From assembly GCA_964539805.1 (NCBI GenBank), contig CAZIKN010000001.1, positions 62,001-126,000 of the forward strand: 64,000 nucleotides of DNA, written 5' to 3'. A program made the translations under genes and the position numbers. Shown here piece after piece: positions 15,387-24,397 of this stretch (within the stretch, counting starts at the first letter, position 1; every line of letters begins with the position of its first letter). The notes below the pieces were generated by a model. That model did no database searches. It was not told where the DNA came from and saw nothing but the letters and a program-made list of their open reading frames with translations. This DNA comes from M3007 sp964539805 (GTDB lineage: Bacteria; Bacteroidota; Bacteroidia; Chitinophagales; Saprospiraceae).

Positions 15387-17306
15387 ATGAGCAATTCACT
15401 AAAGTATCAACTTGAATCTTTTGAAAAGCTGCCGGTCAGGATTTGTCGCGATTCCGTAGAAGGTTCTGTTCATATTGCGCGTTCCATAGCCTTGGCTATT
15501 CGACAGAAACAACAGGATGGCGAGAACATCGTACTGGGTTTAGCCACGGGTTCTTCCCCCATTAAAATCTATGACGAGTTGGTTCGGCTGCACAAGGAAG
15601 AAGGATTAAGCTTCAAGAATGTAATCACCTTCAACTTGGATGAATACTACCCCATGATGCCCACAGCACCACAGAGTTATGTGCGTTTTATGAATGAATA
15701 TCTCTTTGATCACGTGGACATCAAGCGCGAAAACATACACATTCCTGATGGCACCATAGCCATGGAAGAAGTGGACGTTTTTTGCCAGAAATATGAAAAA
15801 CTAATTGATCAGTATGGCGGTATTGACATCCAGTTGCTTGGCATTGGTCGCAGCGGCCATATTGGTTTCAATGAGCCGGGTTCGTGGGAATCATCCGCCA
15901 CGCGCATGGTGCGCTTGGATGCCATTACCCGTTTAGATGCAACCAAGGATTTTGACGAGGAAGACACTATACCCTACCGTGCCATCACCATGGGCATTGC
16001 CAGCATCAAAAAAGCGCGCATGGTGTACCTCATGGCCTGGGGCGGCCACAAGGCGAACATTATTAAAGAAGCGGTGGAGGGTGAAATAACGCCCAAAGTG
16101 CCCGCGAGTTTTCTGCAAAAGCACCCCAATGTAAAGGTTTATGTGGATGAAGCAGCTGCGGCAGAATTTACCCGCATCAAAACGCCCTGGTTGTCAGGCA
16201 TTTGTAAATGGGACGATGACTTGGTGTGCAAAGCAGTGGTTTGGCTTTCTCAAATCACCAACAAACCTATTCTCAAACTTACAGAGGAGGATTATTCTGA
16301 AAACCACCTCAGTGATATGATCATGGAATATGATTTTGCTTACAATATAAACATTAAGGTGTTCAATCGCCTGCAGCACACCATCACGGGATGGCCAGGC
16401 GGAAAACCCAATGCCGATGACAGCAACCGCCCTGAGCGCGCCATGCCGGCCAGCAAAAGGGTTATTTTATTCAGCCCGCACCCTGATGATGATGTGATCT
16501 CTATGGGAGCCACTTTTGAGCGCTTGGTGGAGCAGGGGCATCAGGTACATGTGGCCTACCAAACTTCGGGCAATATTGCCGTGCACGACCATGATGCTCG
16601 CCGTTTTTTGGAGTTTTTCGATGAATTTACCAAAACAATAGGCCTTGAAAGTCAAGAAGTTATTGACAAAATCATCAAAAAAAACATGGCCTACTTCACG
16701 ACCAAAGGAAAATCAGGCAATGACTCGGATACCATACGCCTTATCAAGGGCCTGGTTCGCAGGGGTGAAGCAAGGGCTGGCGCGCGTTTCACAGGGCTAA
16801 AAGATAACAATATCCACTTTTTAGATCTGCCATTTTACGAAACAGGCCGCCAGCGCAAAAAGCCTATTGGTGAAGAGGACATTGCCATTATCATGGATTT
16901 GATCGAGCGGGTAAAGCCCCACCAGATATTTGCCGCAGGTGACTTGGCCGATCCGCACGGCACCCACCGCGTATGCCTTGATGGTATTCTGGAGGCATGC
17001 AAGCGCCTGTCGGACCGCCCGTGGATGAAGGATTGCTGGCTTTGGCTCTATCGTGGTGCCTGGCACGAGTATGCCCTAGATGAAATTGAAATGGCAGTGC
17101 CCATCAGTCCCAAACAATTGGAGAAAAAGCGCAGGGCCATTTTTATGCACCAAAGCCAAAAGGATCGCCCACCTTTCCCCGGCGATGACAGCCGCGAATT
17201 TTGGCAGCGCGCCGAAGAGCGCAACCGCGAGACCGCCCGCCTGTATCGCAGTCTCGGTCTGGCGGAGTATGAGGCGATGGAGGCCTTTAAGCGGTGGCAT
17301 TTTTAG
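15387..17306 (+). CDS. nagB: Glucosamine-6-phosphate deaminase fused to a PIG-L/LmbE deacetylase-like domain
   Basis: A 639-residue two-domain enzyme. Residues 1-270 are the NagB fold: FNLDEYY with the catalytic Asp85, and LGIGRSGHIGFNEPG (151-165), which keeps the catalytic His but has Ser where the E. coli enzyme has Asp (NDGH). It should convert glucosamine 6-phosphate to fructose 6-phosphate and ammonia. From about residue 355 a PIG-L/LmbE-type Zn hydrolase follows (VILFSPHPDDDVISMG, later DPHGTHRVC), suggesting N-deacetylation of a GlcNAc compound. The fusion is common in Bacteroidota and would couple deacetylation and deamination. I chose the ATG at 15387 because the long frame begins upstream of the promoter element and of the conserved start. 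Divergent from a LacI-type regulator. Confidence 0.93.
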   Translation: MSNSLKYQLESFEKLPVRICRDSVEGSVHIARSIALAIRQKQQDGENIVLGLATGSSPIKIYDELVRLHKEEGLSFKNVITFNLDEYYPMMPTAPQSYVRFMNEYLFDHVDIKRENIHIPDGTIAMEEVDVFCQKYEKLIDQYGGIDIQLLGIGRSGHIGFNEPGSWESSATRMVRLDAITRLDATKDFDEEDTIPYRAITMGIASIKKARMVYLMAWGGHKANIIKEAVEGEITPKVPASFLQKHPNVKVYVDEAAAAEFTRIKTPWLSGICKWDDDLVCKAVVWLSQITNKPILKLTEEDYSENHLSDMIMEYDFAYNINIKVFNRLQHTITGWPGGKPNADDSNRPERAMPASKRVILFSPHPDDDVISMGATFERLVEQGHQVHVAYQTSGNIAVHDHDARRFLEFFDEFTKTIGLESQEVIDKIIKKNMAYFTTKGKSGNDSDTIRLIKGLVRRGEARAGARFTGLKDNNIHFLDLPFYETGRQRKKPIGEEDIAIIMDLIERVKPHQIFAAGDLADPHGTHRVCLDGILEACKRLSDRPWMKDCWLWLYRGAWHEYALDEIEMAVPISPKQLEKKRRAIFMHQSQKDRPPFPGDDSREFWQRAEERNRETARLYRSLGLAEYEAMEAFKRWHF

Positions 17307-17324
17307 GAAATGGTTAAAAACGAC

Positions 17325-17332
17325 TATTTTTG
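17325..17332 (+). promoter_or_regulatory. Candidate -7 promoter element of the EAD11-STAND gene
   Basis: TATTTTTG matches TAnnTTTG, 30 bases upstream of the ATG at 17363 and just after the stop of nagB. It suggests the STAND gene has its own promoter. Confidence 0.4.
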
Positions 17333-17362
17333 CAGCGTTGCCCCTGTCGCAACCATTCTAAG

Positions 17363-19846
17363 ATGAAACAAGCCCTAAAAACCCTGCTCGCCGAAGGCAA
17401 AACCGCCCAAGCCCTCGCCGAACTTCGCAAACTGTCCCTGACGGACAGCGATCTTTCCCATTCCATTATCCAAATTTCTGCCCGGTTTGCAGAGATGGAG
17501 CGACAGCAGCACGCAGGCACGCTTGCGCAGGAAGCCCTTGGTATTGAGCGGAATAAAATCAATGCGGCGGTGTTGGCGGTGATTGATCGTTTGGATGACA
17601 ATTATGGTCTGGACAGTAGTGATGGCCTGACTTGGAGTCAAGCCATCACTACCACGGTGAAAGCAGGCATCGTCCAAAATACCGAAAAACAATACAATAT
17701 TGACCAAATTAATGAGGCTAATTTTGGAATTAAAATAGATGGTTCGGAAAATGTTATTGCGGATAGCAAAATCGCAGCAGGGCGTGATATTCATATAGGT
17801 CCCAAACAACTTGAGACAATTATTGAAAATCAAACCATTATCAATGCCAGTAAACAAGCACTTCCCACCGAACTCACCATCAACCTCCCCAAAGTAGAAG
17901 ACCTCAGCAAAATAATCGGGCGTGAAAAGGACTTAGAGCAACTGCGGGAACTATTGCAGCAAAAACTAAAGGTAGTAGTAGTCAATGGCCTTGGTGGTAT
18001 TGGTAAGACCACCTTGGCACAGGCATATCTCACACAATATGGTGGCGAATACGCCCACCTGCTTTAGATAGCACAAAGCGAGGGGGATAATTTTGTGCTT
18101 GACGTAATCACCGCCCCTGGCCTGACCCACAACTTGAATATAGACACCAAGGGCAAAGACACGCAGACGATTTTTACCGAGATCATCGCCCAACTCAAAA
18201 GCCTCTCTGCTGAAAGGCCCAACTTATTGGTGATAGACAATGCCAATACTACTTTGCAGCGATATTTTGAGTACCTGCCCAAACCACCCTACTGGCATAC
18301 TTTGGCCACTTCGCGAGAGAAAATAGAGCGTTTTTACGTCAAAGATCTGGATTTTTTGAGCGAGGCAGATGCTGTGCTTTTGTTCCGACAGCATTGTCAA
18401 CGCATCAGTGATGAGGCGCAGATCAGGTCGCTGCTCAAAACCATTGATTACCACACCCTGACCATTGAGATTTTGGCCAAGACGGCGCAGCGTCACGATA
18501 CGCCGCTTACTATCCTGCAAGAGGCTATCGAACGCGACCTGAAAGCCGAAGTCTATATTCCGCACAAAGGCGATAAAATTGGGAAAGTTACTTCTTATCT
18601 CTTATCCATTTTCGACCTCGCCCCCCTCAGCGCAGAGGAGCAGCGTCTATTACAGCATTTTACGGCTATGCCGACGGTGTTTATACCTTATGAGGGCATA
18701 AAATATTTGATACCGGAACAAGAAAAAAGCATAGCTGCCACCCTGCAAGACCTCAGCGACAAAGGCTGGCTGATGTACAGTAGCGATCACGAAGCCTATA
18801 AAATACACCGGATCATTCAGGAAGTGGTGAAGCGGAAACTACCGCCTAATATAGGAGAACTCTCTGAGTTGATTCTGCGAGTAGGTGATTTATTTAATAT
18901 AGATCAAAACAAAGACAATCCGGTAGATAAATTCCCTTTTATTCCTTTCGGTGAGGCGGTTTTGGCGCTTTTTCCCGATGCGACAGAGCCCGAAATGAGT
19001 GTTTTGCAAAATAATCTAGCAACTGTTTTTAAAGCCCTTGGTGATTACTCCAGCGCCAAAGATTTGTTAGAAAAATCTATGCGTAGTGATGAGGCCAATT
19101 TTGGTGAAAAGCATCCAAATACCGCAGTCCGTTACTCCAATTTGGCATTAGTTCTCAGAGACCTTGGCGATTACAAAGGGGCCAAGAATTTATTGGAAAA
19201 GGCGATTATTAGTGATGAAGAAAACAATGGTGAAAACCATCCGAGCACAATGATTAGTTATTCAAATTTAGCTAATATTTTATATACTATTGGTGACTAT
19301 ACAAGTGCCAAAGTTTTGTTAGAAAAAGTAATGTTGAGTAACAAAGCTAATTTTGGTGAAAATCATCCTATGACAACTGTTAGTTATTCAAATTTAGCCG
19401 TAGTTCTTCAAGCACTTGGCGATTATCCTAGCGCAAAGTATTTGTTTGAAAAGGCCTTGTACTATGATGAGACGAACTTCGTAGAAAATCACCCTATAAC
19501 CGCAACTCGTTATAATAATTTGGCAACATCACTAATATACTCTCGAGATTATACAGTTGCAAAGGTGTTTTTAGAAAAGGCTATGCAAGTCACAGAGATA
19601 AACTTTGGCAAAAAGCACCCTACAACCGCCACCATTTATTTTAATTTAGCCGCCCTTTGTGTAGAATTAGAAGATTACAAAAATGCATTTTTGTATATTC
19701 AAAAAACCTGTGCTATTTATATGCAATATTTGGACAAAGACCACCCAAATACTAAAAATGCGTATGAGTGGTCAAATCATATTACCAACAAAATGCTCGA
19801 AAACGGCTGGACGGAGGAGCAGATAGCAGCCTTGATAAGCGAATAG
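17363..19846 (+). pseudogene. STAND ATPase (EAD11-like / NB-ARC / TPR) interrupted by one in-frame TAG
   Basis: One continuous frame apart from TAG at 18065-18067. Residues 1-80 resemble effector-associated domain 11 (LLAEGKTAQALAEL...IERNKINAAVLAVIDRL). Residues 110-147 are a Gly/Asp/Ile-rich beta-solenoid-like linker (IDGSENVIADSKIAAGRDI). The NB-ARC ATPase has Walker A NGLGGIGKTT (208-217), then, after the TAG, Walker B LLVIDNAN, a sensor-like TLATSRE and a winged helix (IHRIIQEVV). Six kinesin-light-chain-type TPRs follow (YSNLA...LGDY..AK..LEKA). Full length would be 827 residues. The TAG falls in YAHLL-stop-IAQ, where TGG (Trp) would need one base change. Reading on either side is intact, so this is a recent nonsense change, a base-call error, a readthrough site, or a split gene. 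As it stands the first part (234 residues) contains Walker A but not Walker B. Confidence 0.8.
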
Positions 19847-19911
19847 GGCTGGATTGTTACACCTTCCTGCTAAAATCGTACATCCCGGCACGCAGCGAAA
19901 CGTAAAAGCCC

Positions 19912-19919
19912 TATCTTTG
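19912..19919 (+). promoter_or_regulatory. Candidate -7 promoter element of the TerB-like gene
   Basis: TATCTTTG matches TAnnTTTG, 76 bases upstream of the ATG at 19996. It lies just before a longer in-frame start at 19927, which would leave almost no leader. Confidence 0.4.
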
Positions 19920-19995
19920 TGGGGCTATGGGTGTGGTTTTACAACTGCTCTGTTTTATATCATCAAAAATTCGACACCAAACCATTATTCAAAAT

Positions 19996-20370
19996 ATGAC
20001 AAATAAAGAACGTCTTTATGACGCTTTTGGAGAACTCCTTTATGTAATTTCCATGGCGGACCATTCCATTCAACCAGAGGAAATAGAACAAATCAAACAA
20101 ATGCTGCAACAACACCCCAGCGGGGAAGCCATTCAGTGGTCGTTCAACTATGAGGCGCGCAAACAACGCCCGGTAGAAAAAGTGTACGAGGCGGTGATAG
20201 ATGCCTGTCAGGAAGTCGGCCCCGACCCCGAATATGTGTTTTTGATAGAAGTATTGGAAAAAGTAGCCGCCATCCACGCAGGCAAAAGTGCGGAGGAAGA
20301 ACAGGTCATCCAGGGCTTTACGAATGACCTGCTCGAACGGTTCAGGAACGATGTGAAAGCGTTGTCTTAA
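19996..20370 (+). CDS. TerB-like all-helical protein
   Basis: A 124-residue cytoplasmic protein starting MTNKERLYDAFGELLYVISMAD. The helix with an acidic MADHSIQPEEIEQI segment is the pattern of TerB/DjlA-like domains, which bind metal through acidic residues near the start of helix 2. TerB domains are found with membrane stress and phage-defence modules, but no ter genes are nearby. An upstream in-frame start (19927) would add a 23-residue stretch that lacks conservation-like features, so I prefer 19996. It follows the broken STAND gene by 149 bases with its own promoter element, and is followed by a strong hairpin. The function here is unknown. Confidence 0.6.
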   Translation: MTNKERLYDAFGELLYVISMADHSIQPEEIEQIKQMLQQHPSGEAIQWSFNYEARKQRPVEKVYEAVIDACQEVGPDPEYVFLIEVLEKVAAIHAGKSAEEEQVIQGFTNDLLERFRNDVKALS

Positions 20371-20397
20371 AATGTCCGGCACCTTATCTGGGCGTAT

Positions 20398-20453
20398 TAT
20401 ACGCTGCTAAATGTGCAAAAAATAAGCACATTTAGCAGCGTATATTTTTTTTA
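20398..20453 (+). terminator. Perfect 19-bp inverted repeat with T-run, probable terminator
   Basis: Arms 20398-20416 (TATACGCTGCTAAATGTGC) and 20426-20444 are perfectly complementary with a 9-base A-rich loop, followed by nine Ts. It follows the TerB-like stop by 27 bases. The arms are longer than a usual terminator and their core is repeated in the next hairpin, so it may also be a repeat element. Confidence 0.6.
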
Positions 20454-20495
20454 ATGCTGCTGAATGTGTGTATATTTGTGCACATTTAGCAGCAT
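20454..20495. repeat. Second inverted repeat with the same GCTGCTAAATGTG core
   Basis: Arms 20454-20468 (ATGCTGCTGAATGTG) and 20481-20495 (CACATTTAGCAGCAT) pair fully with one G-T wobble around a 12-base loop. Together with the hairpin at 20398 it gives four copies of the core in alternating orientation within 100 bases, in the gap before the convergent GH3 gene. Confidence 0.7.
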
Positions 20496-20602
20496 ATAAT
20501 TTTAATATTTTTTGATATAAAATTGATAATCAATGCCTTAACAAAAAACAATATACCGGTTTTCACGCTGCAAATCCTAACAAATTTACCCCCTACTCTA
20601 CC

Positions 20603-23245
20603 CTACTCCACCCTCAATATTTCCCGCAACCGAATATCCGCTGCCGACGCCCCGATCATCACTTTAAAGGTGCCGGGTTCTATAATCCTGTTCAGGTGGA
20701 GATCCAACATCGTGAGCATTTCGGGTTGTATTTCAAAGGAAAGGGTTTGGGATTCGCCTGCTCGCAGGTGCACGCGCTGAAAACCTTTCAGTTCCATCAC
20801 CGGTCGTGATACGGAGGACAGCATATCGCGGATGTACAGTTGCACCACTTCGTCGCCATCTGTATTGCTTGTGTTTTTCAGGGTAAAAGAAACGGTCGCT
20901 GATTCATCGGTTTTGATCGTATTTCGGGACAATTTGATATCGTTGTATTCAAAATCGCTATAACTCAGGCCATACCCAAACGGGAAAAGCGGCAGGCCGG
21001 ATAGGTTGTTGTAATCATCCCCACGCCCCGTGGGCTTGTGGTTGTACACTAAGGGAACTTGCCCCTCGTGCAGTGGGAAGCTAATTGGCAGCCTCCCGGC
21101 AGGGTTATAATCGCCAAACAAAATATCCGCAATAGCATGTCCGCCCTCTTCACCCGGATACCAAACGGCGCCAATGGCATTCACTTGCTCAATCCAATTG
21201 TTCATGGTAATGGCGCTTCCGCCCACTAGCAGAACCACCACGGGTTTGCCGGTAGCGGCCACCGCACGGATCATTTCTTCCTGATGGCCGGGCAAGGAAA
21301 GCAAGGCCCTGTCCTGAAATTCACCTTCTGTAATGCCCACTGTTACGACGGCTATATCGGCTTGTTTTGCAATGGCCACGGCTTCCTTGATTTTCTGTTG
21401 CCAAGGGTTGTTTACACCTATATTCCAGACCAATTTAATGGTGGCATTTCCTTTGGGTTCATAGAATTCAACCTTGATGTCATATTGTTGGCCTTTTTCA
21501 AAGGTGTAATCAGCCAATACAGTGTTGTAGGATAGTTTTTCCCAATGATCTATAATCAGTTTATGGTTAAGGTACAGTCGAAAACCATCATTGCCTTCTA
21601 TACCGATGTTGTATTTCCCTGTTACCGGCGCGGTCAGTTTTCCGCTCCATCGAACAGAATAAAAATCGGCATCCATGCCAGCAGCAGGGCCGTAGAGCGT
21701 CCAGTGAAAATCAATCTTTTTATCGGTGCGCGCCGTAAATGGCTTTCCGCGGAGTGTTACATTGTTGAAATATTCCGCAAGAAGACCCTCCGTTTTTCCG
21801 GTGCTCAATTGCACGGATGGAATGACCACATAATCCTCCGTGAGGCGACCACAGCCCGGCGCGTACCCTACTTCTACGGCCTTTCCGGCCCTTTGTTGCA
21901 GACCCTCGAGGACGCTCACTTTGTTGTTGCCCGGCCCGCTGTAGCCACCCAGCCTTGCCTCTGTGGCATCCGAACCGATCACGGCAATACGGCGGATATT
22001 TTTTGAAAAAGGCAAGGTTTTATCCTTGTTTTTGAGCAAAACAAATGATTCCAATGCGGCCTGCCTGGCGATTTGCTTGTGCGAAGGGATCGTTTGGATG
22101 TCTTCAGAAATGTACGGGTTCTCAAAAAGGCCGAGTTCAAACTTTGCCCTCAACACCCTGGCCACGGCATCATTGATCCTGTTACTGTCTATACGGCCAT
22201 CCAAAAATGGCGGATCAAACAAGAGATGGTGCTTGTATTCGGTTTGGAAAATGACATCAAGGCCGCCGCTGATGGCATGTTGGCCGCTTTCCGCATAGTC
22301 TTTGGCGGTATTGTGCAGCACCAATTCGCCGCCAACTGCATTGGCATCCGAGATCACAAAACCTTTGAACCCCCATTGCTTTTTCAGTTTTTCCATTAAC
22401 AGCCAATGGTTGGATGAGGCAGCAACGCCATCCACTGCATTATAAGCTGTCATAATAGAGCGGCTGCCTCCTTTTTCAATGCAGGCTTTGAAAGGCGGAA
22501 AATGGATTTCTTCAAGGTATCTTTCATTGCTGTGGATAGGGTAACTATCCCGGCCACCGTCACCCACATTGGCCACGAAATGTTTGGGCGTGGTAATGAT
22601 GCCCTTTTGTTCAAATGCACGCACAAAGGCGACGCCCATGGCAGCGGATAAAAAGGGGTCTTCTCCGTAGGTTTCCTCTGTTCGGCCCCAGCGTACATCG
22701 CTGGCGATGTTAACCACGGGGGAAAGTATTTGCCGTATGCCCCTTTGTTTGGTTTCTACGGCAATGGCGTTGGCCACGCGCCCCATCATAGCCGTGTCCC
22801 AGCTGGCAGCCAAGGCGATGGATTGCGGGAAAGTGGTGCCACCATCCCTGACCAAGCCATGGAGTGCCTCATCAAAGGGAATAATGGGGATGCCCAGCCT
22901 TGTTTTTTCTATAAAATGTTTTTGGATACTATTGATTTTCCTGGCCAATGCCGTTGCTGGTTCGCTGGTATTATAGCTCAGCATCTGACCGCCCACATCG
23001 CCCCTGTTACCGGCGCTGACCTGCAAGCCAAAAATTCCGTGCTTGTATTGATCTGCTTCTGCTTGATCCAGATCGCCGGGCACCATAAAAAGTTGCCAGA
23101 ATTTCTCTTCAGGTGTCATCCGCCGGAGCAAGTCTGATACCCGTTTTTCTATTGGCTGATCCTTATTTTTATACAAGGGATTATTTTGCGCCTTTAGGGA
23201 GACCGCAAAAAGGAGTAAACATACACAATGATATATGGGTGACAT
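20603..23245 (-). CDS. Glycoside hydrolase family 3 beta-glucosidase-like enzyme with PA14 insert
   Basis: An 880-residue exported enzyme with a short signal peptide (1-20, ending SLKAQ). Residues 35-390 are the GH3 (alpha/beta)8 domain: RWGRTEETYGEDP, TPKHFVANVGDGGRD, and KGFVISDANAVG with Asp300 as the likely nucleophile. The (alpha/beta)6 sandwich follows (FVLLKNKDKTLPF, AVIGSDA). A PA14 carbohydrate-binding domain is inserted at about 480-605 (LLAEYFNN...GNDGFRLYLNHKLIIDHW), and a C-terminal fibronectin-III-like domain closes the protein (PFGYGLSYSDFEY...TLKNTSNTDGDEVVQLY). It should release terminal beta-linked sugars from oligosaccharides in the periplasm. Exact specificity cannot be read. 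It is a single-gene unit, not in a recognisable SusCD locus. Confidence 0.93.
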   Translation of the reverse strand: MSPIYHCVCLLLFAVSLKAQNNPLYKNKDQPIEKRVSDLLRRMTPEEKFWQLFMVPGDLDQAEADQYKHGIFGLQVSAGNRGDVGGQMLSYNTSEPATALARKINSIQKHFIEKTRLGIPIIPFDEALHGLVRDGGTTFPQSIALAASWDTAMMGRVANAIAVETKQRGIRQILSPVVNIASDVRWGRTEETYGEDPFLSAAMGVAFVRAFEQKGIITTPKHFVANVGDGGRDSYPIHSNERYLEEIHFPPFKACIEKGGSRSIMTAYNAVDGVAASSNHWLLMEKLKKQWGFKGFVISDANAVGGELVLHNTAKDYAESGQHAISGGLDVIFQTEYKHHLLFDPPFLDGRIDSNRINDAVARVLRAKFELGLFENPYISEDIQTIPSHKQIARQAALESFVLLKNKDKTLPFSKNIRRIAVIGSDATEARLGGYSGPGNNKVSVLEGLQQRAGKAVEVGYAPGCGRLTEDYVVIPSVQLSTGKTEGLLAEYFNNVTLRGKPFTARTDKKIDFHWTLYGPAAGMDADFYSVRWSGKLTAPVTGKYNIGIEGNDGFRLYLNHKLIIDHWEKLSYNTVLADYTFEKGQQYDIKVEFYEPKGNATIKLVWNIGVNNPWQQKIKEAVAIAKQADIAVVTVGITEGEFQDRALLSLPGHQEEMIRAVAATGKPVVVLLVGGSAITMNNWIEQVNAIGAVWYPGEEGGHAIADILFGDYNPAGRLPISFPLHEGQVPLVYNHKPTGRGDDYNNLSGLPLFPFGYGLSYSDFEYNDIKLSRNTIKTDESATVSFTLKNTSNTDGDEVVQLYIRDMLSSVSRPVMELKGFQRVHLRAGESQTLSFEIQPEMLTMLDLHLNRIIEPGTFKVMIGASAADIRLREILRVE

Positions 23246-23529
23246 AATTAAGGCAAAATGGGTATCATGTCAAAAAGTGTACCATAGCTAAGTGCCACGT
23301 CCGGCGAGTGCCCCACTAATCCGAGTGGCCGCTTTTTCCCTTCTTTTCGTTGCCCGGCGGTTAAAATGTCCCTTTCTTCCGTTGTTTCCTCCTTCTCCTT
23401 TTGATTATTTCCATCGTGAAGAAAAGCATGGCTGGAATTTTCCCGCTCAGGGCCATTGTATTTTTCTAAGCAACTGATATGGTTGATCAAAAAATACCTG
23501 ACCTTTGCTTTTATTCATCAATATAGCCT

Positions 23530-24303
23530 ATGCAAAAAATAGGGATCATAGGGGCAGGCCGCATCGCCTATCACCTTGGCAAACGCCTGAAAGGCAAGGG
23601 CTTGCGCGTGCAGCAGGTCATTAGTCGCACCGAGGAGCACGCACGTGCGCTTGGGCAGGCGTTGGGTGCCAACTGGGCCACAGATTGGTCGGCAGTGCAT
23701 CCTGACACGGATTGGCTCTTGGTGGCCGTGCGCGATGATGTCATTGAGGAAGTAGCCGCTGCCTTGTCGCCACATGTGCCGTCAGCCTTGGTTACCCACA
23801 CTTCTGGTGCCACGCCCGGCGCTATTCTGAAGCCTTATTTTGAGCGATACGGTGTGTTTTACCCCTTGCAGTCCTTCTCCTTTGATCGTTCGCCCATTTG
23901 GTCCAAAATACCCTTTTGTGTGGACGCAAGCCGACATGAAGATCTGCTTCACTTGAAAAAAGTGGCTAAAATCATAGGCAATTTGGTGTATCAGGTCAAT
24001 GATGAGCAAAGGGCCTTCCTACATGTAGCAGCAGTGTTTGCCAATAATTTTGCCAACCATTGCTTTGCCATCGCCGAAAAAATATTGGATGAAAAAGACC
24101 TGCCCTTTGAAATGCTGCATCCGCTCATGGAAGAAACCGTGGCCAAGGCCTTGCTGGATTCTCCAGAGCGGATGCAAACGGGGCCTGCCCTTCGCGGCGA
24201 CACCGATACGCTACTCAAACACCTGAGCCTTTTGGAACATCACCCTGATTGGCAGCAGATGTACCGCATGCTATCCAAAGGAATCAATGATCAGGTGCTG
24301 TAG
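23530..24303 (+). CDS. Rossmann-like / DUF2520 domain protein
   Basis: A 257-residue protein with an N-terminal NAD(P)-binding Rossmann motif (IGIIGAGRIAYHLGKRL, residues 4-20) and a C-terminal all-helical DUF2520 domain (about 130-250). The layout resembles ketopantoate or pyrroline-carboxylate reductases (HTSGATPGAIL, YPLQSFSF, FANNFANHCFAIAEKIL). Proteins of this kind are conserved in Bacteroidota and are thought to be oxidoreductases of unknown substrate. No signal peptide, so cytoplasmic. It is a single gene, divergent from GH3 across a 284-base gap. The family assignment is good; the function is not known. Confidence 0.88.
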   Translation: MQKIGIIGAGRIAYHLGKRLKGKGLRVQQVISRTEEHARALGQALGANWATDWSAVHPDTDWLLVAVRDDVIEEVAAALSPHVPSALVTHTSGATPGAILKPYFERYGVFYPLQSFSFDRSPIWSKIPFCVDASRHEDLLHLKKVAKIIGNLVYQVNDEQRAFLHVAAVFANNFANHCFAIAEKILDEKDLPFEMLHPLMEETVAKALLDSPERMQTGPALRGDTDTLLKHLSLLEHHPDWQQMYRMLSKGINDQVL

Positions 24304-24310
24304 TGATAAA

Positions 24311-24325
24311 TTGGGGAATGTGATA
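24311..24325. repeat. Single dispersed copy of the GTGATAAT unit
   Basis: GGGAATGTGATAATGG just downstream of the DUF2520 gene shares the GGGAATGTGATAA(T) context with 14056-14069 and 62637-62650. It marks this as a dispersed intergenic repeat, not a local accident. Confidence 0.6.
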
Positions 24326-24397
24326 ATGGCGGCTTCGGCCGGACATCTCAGGTAATCATCGGCCAGGCTTAAGTCAACGGCATTGAGCAAGAGCCTA

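Noticed and set aside
20398..20495. Toxin-antitoxin operator
   Set aside because: The palindromes resemble operators, but no small TA gene pair lies on either side.
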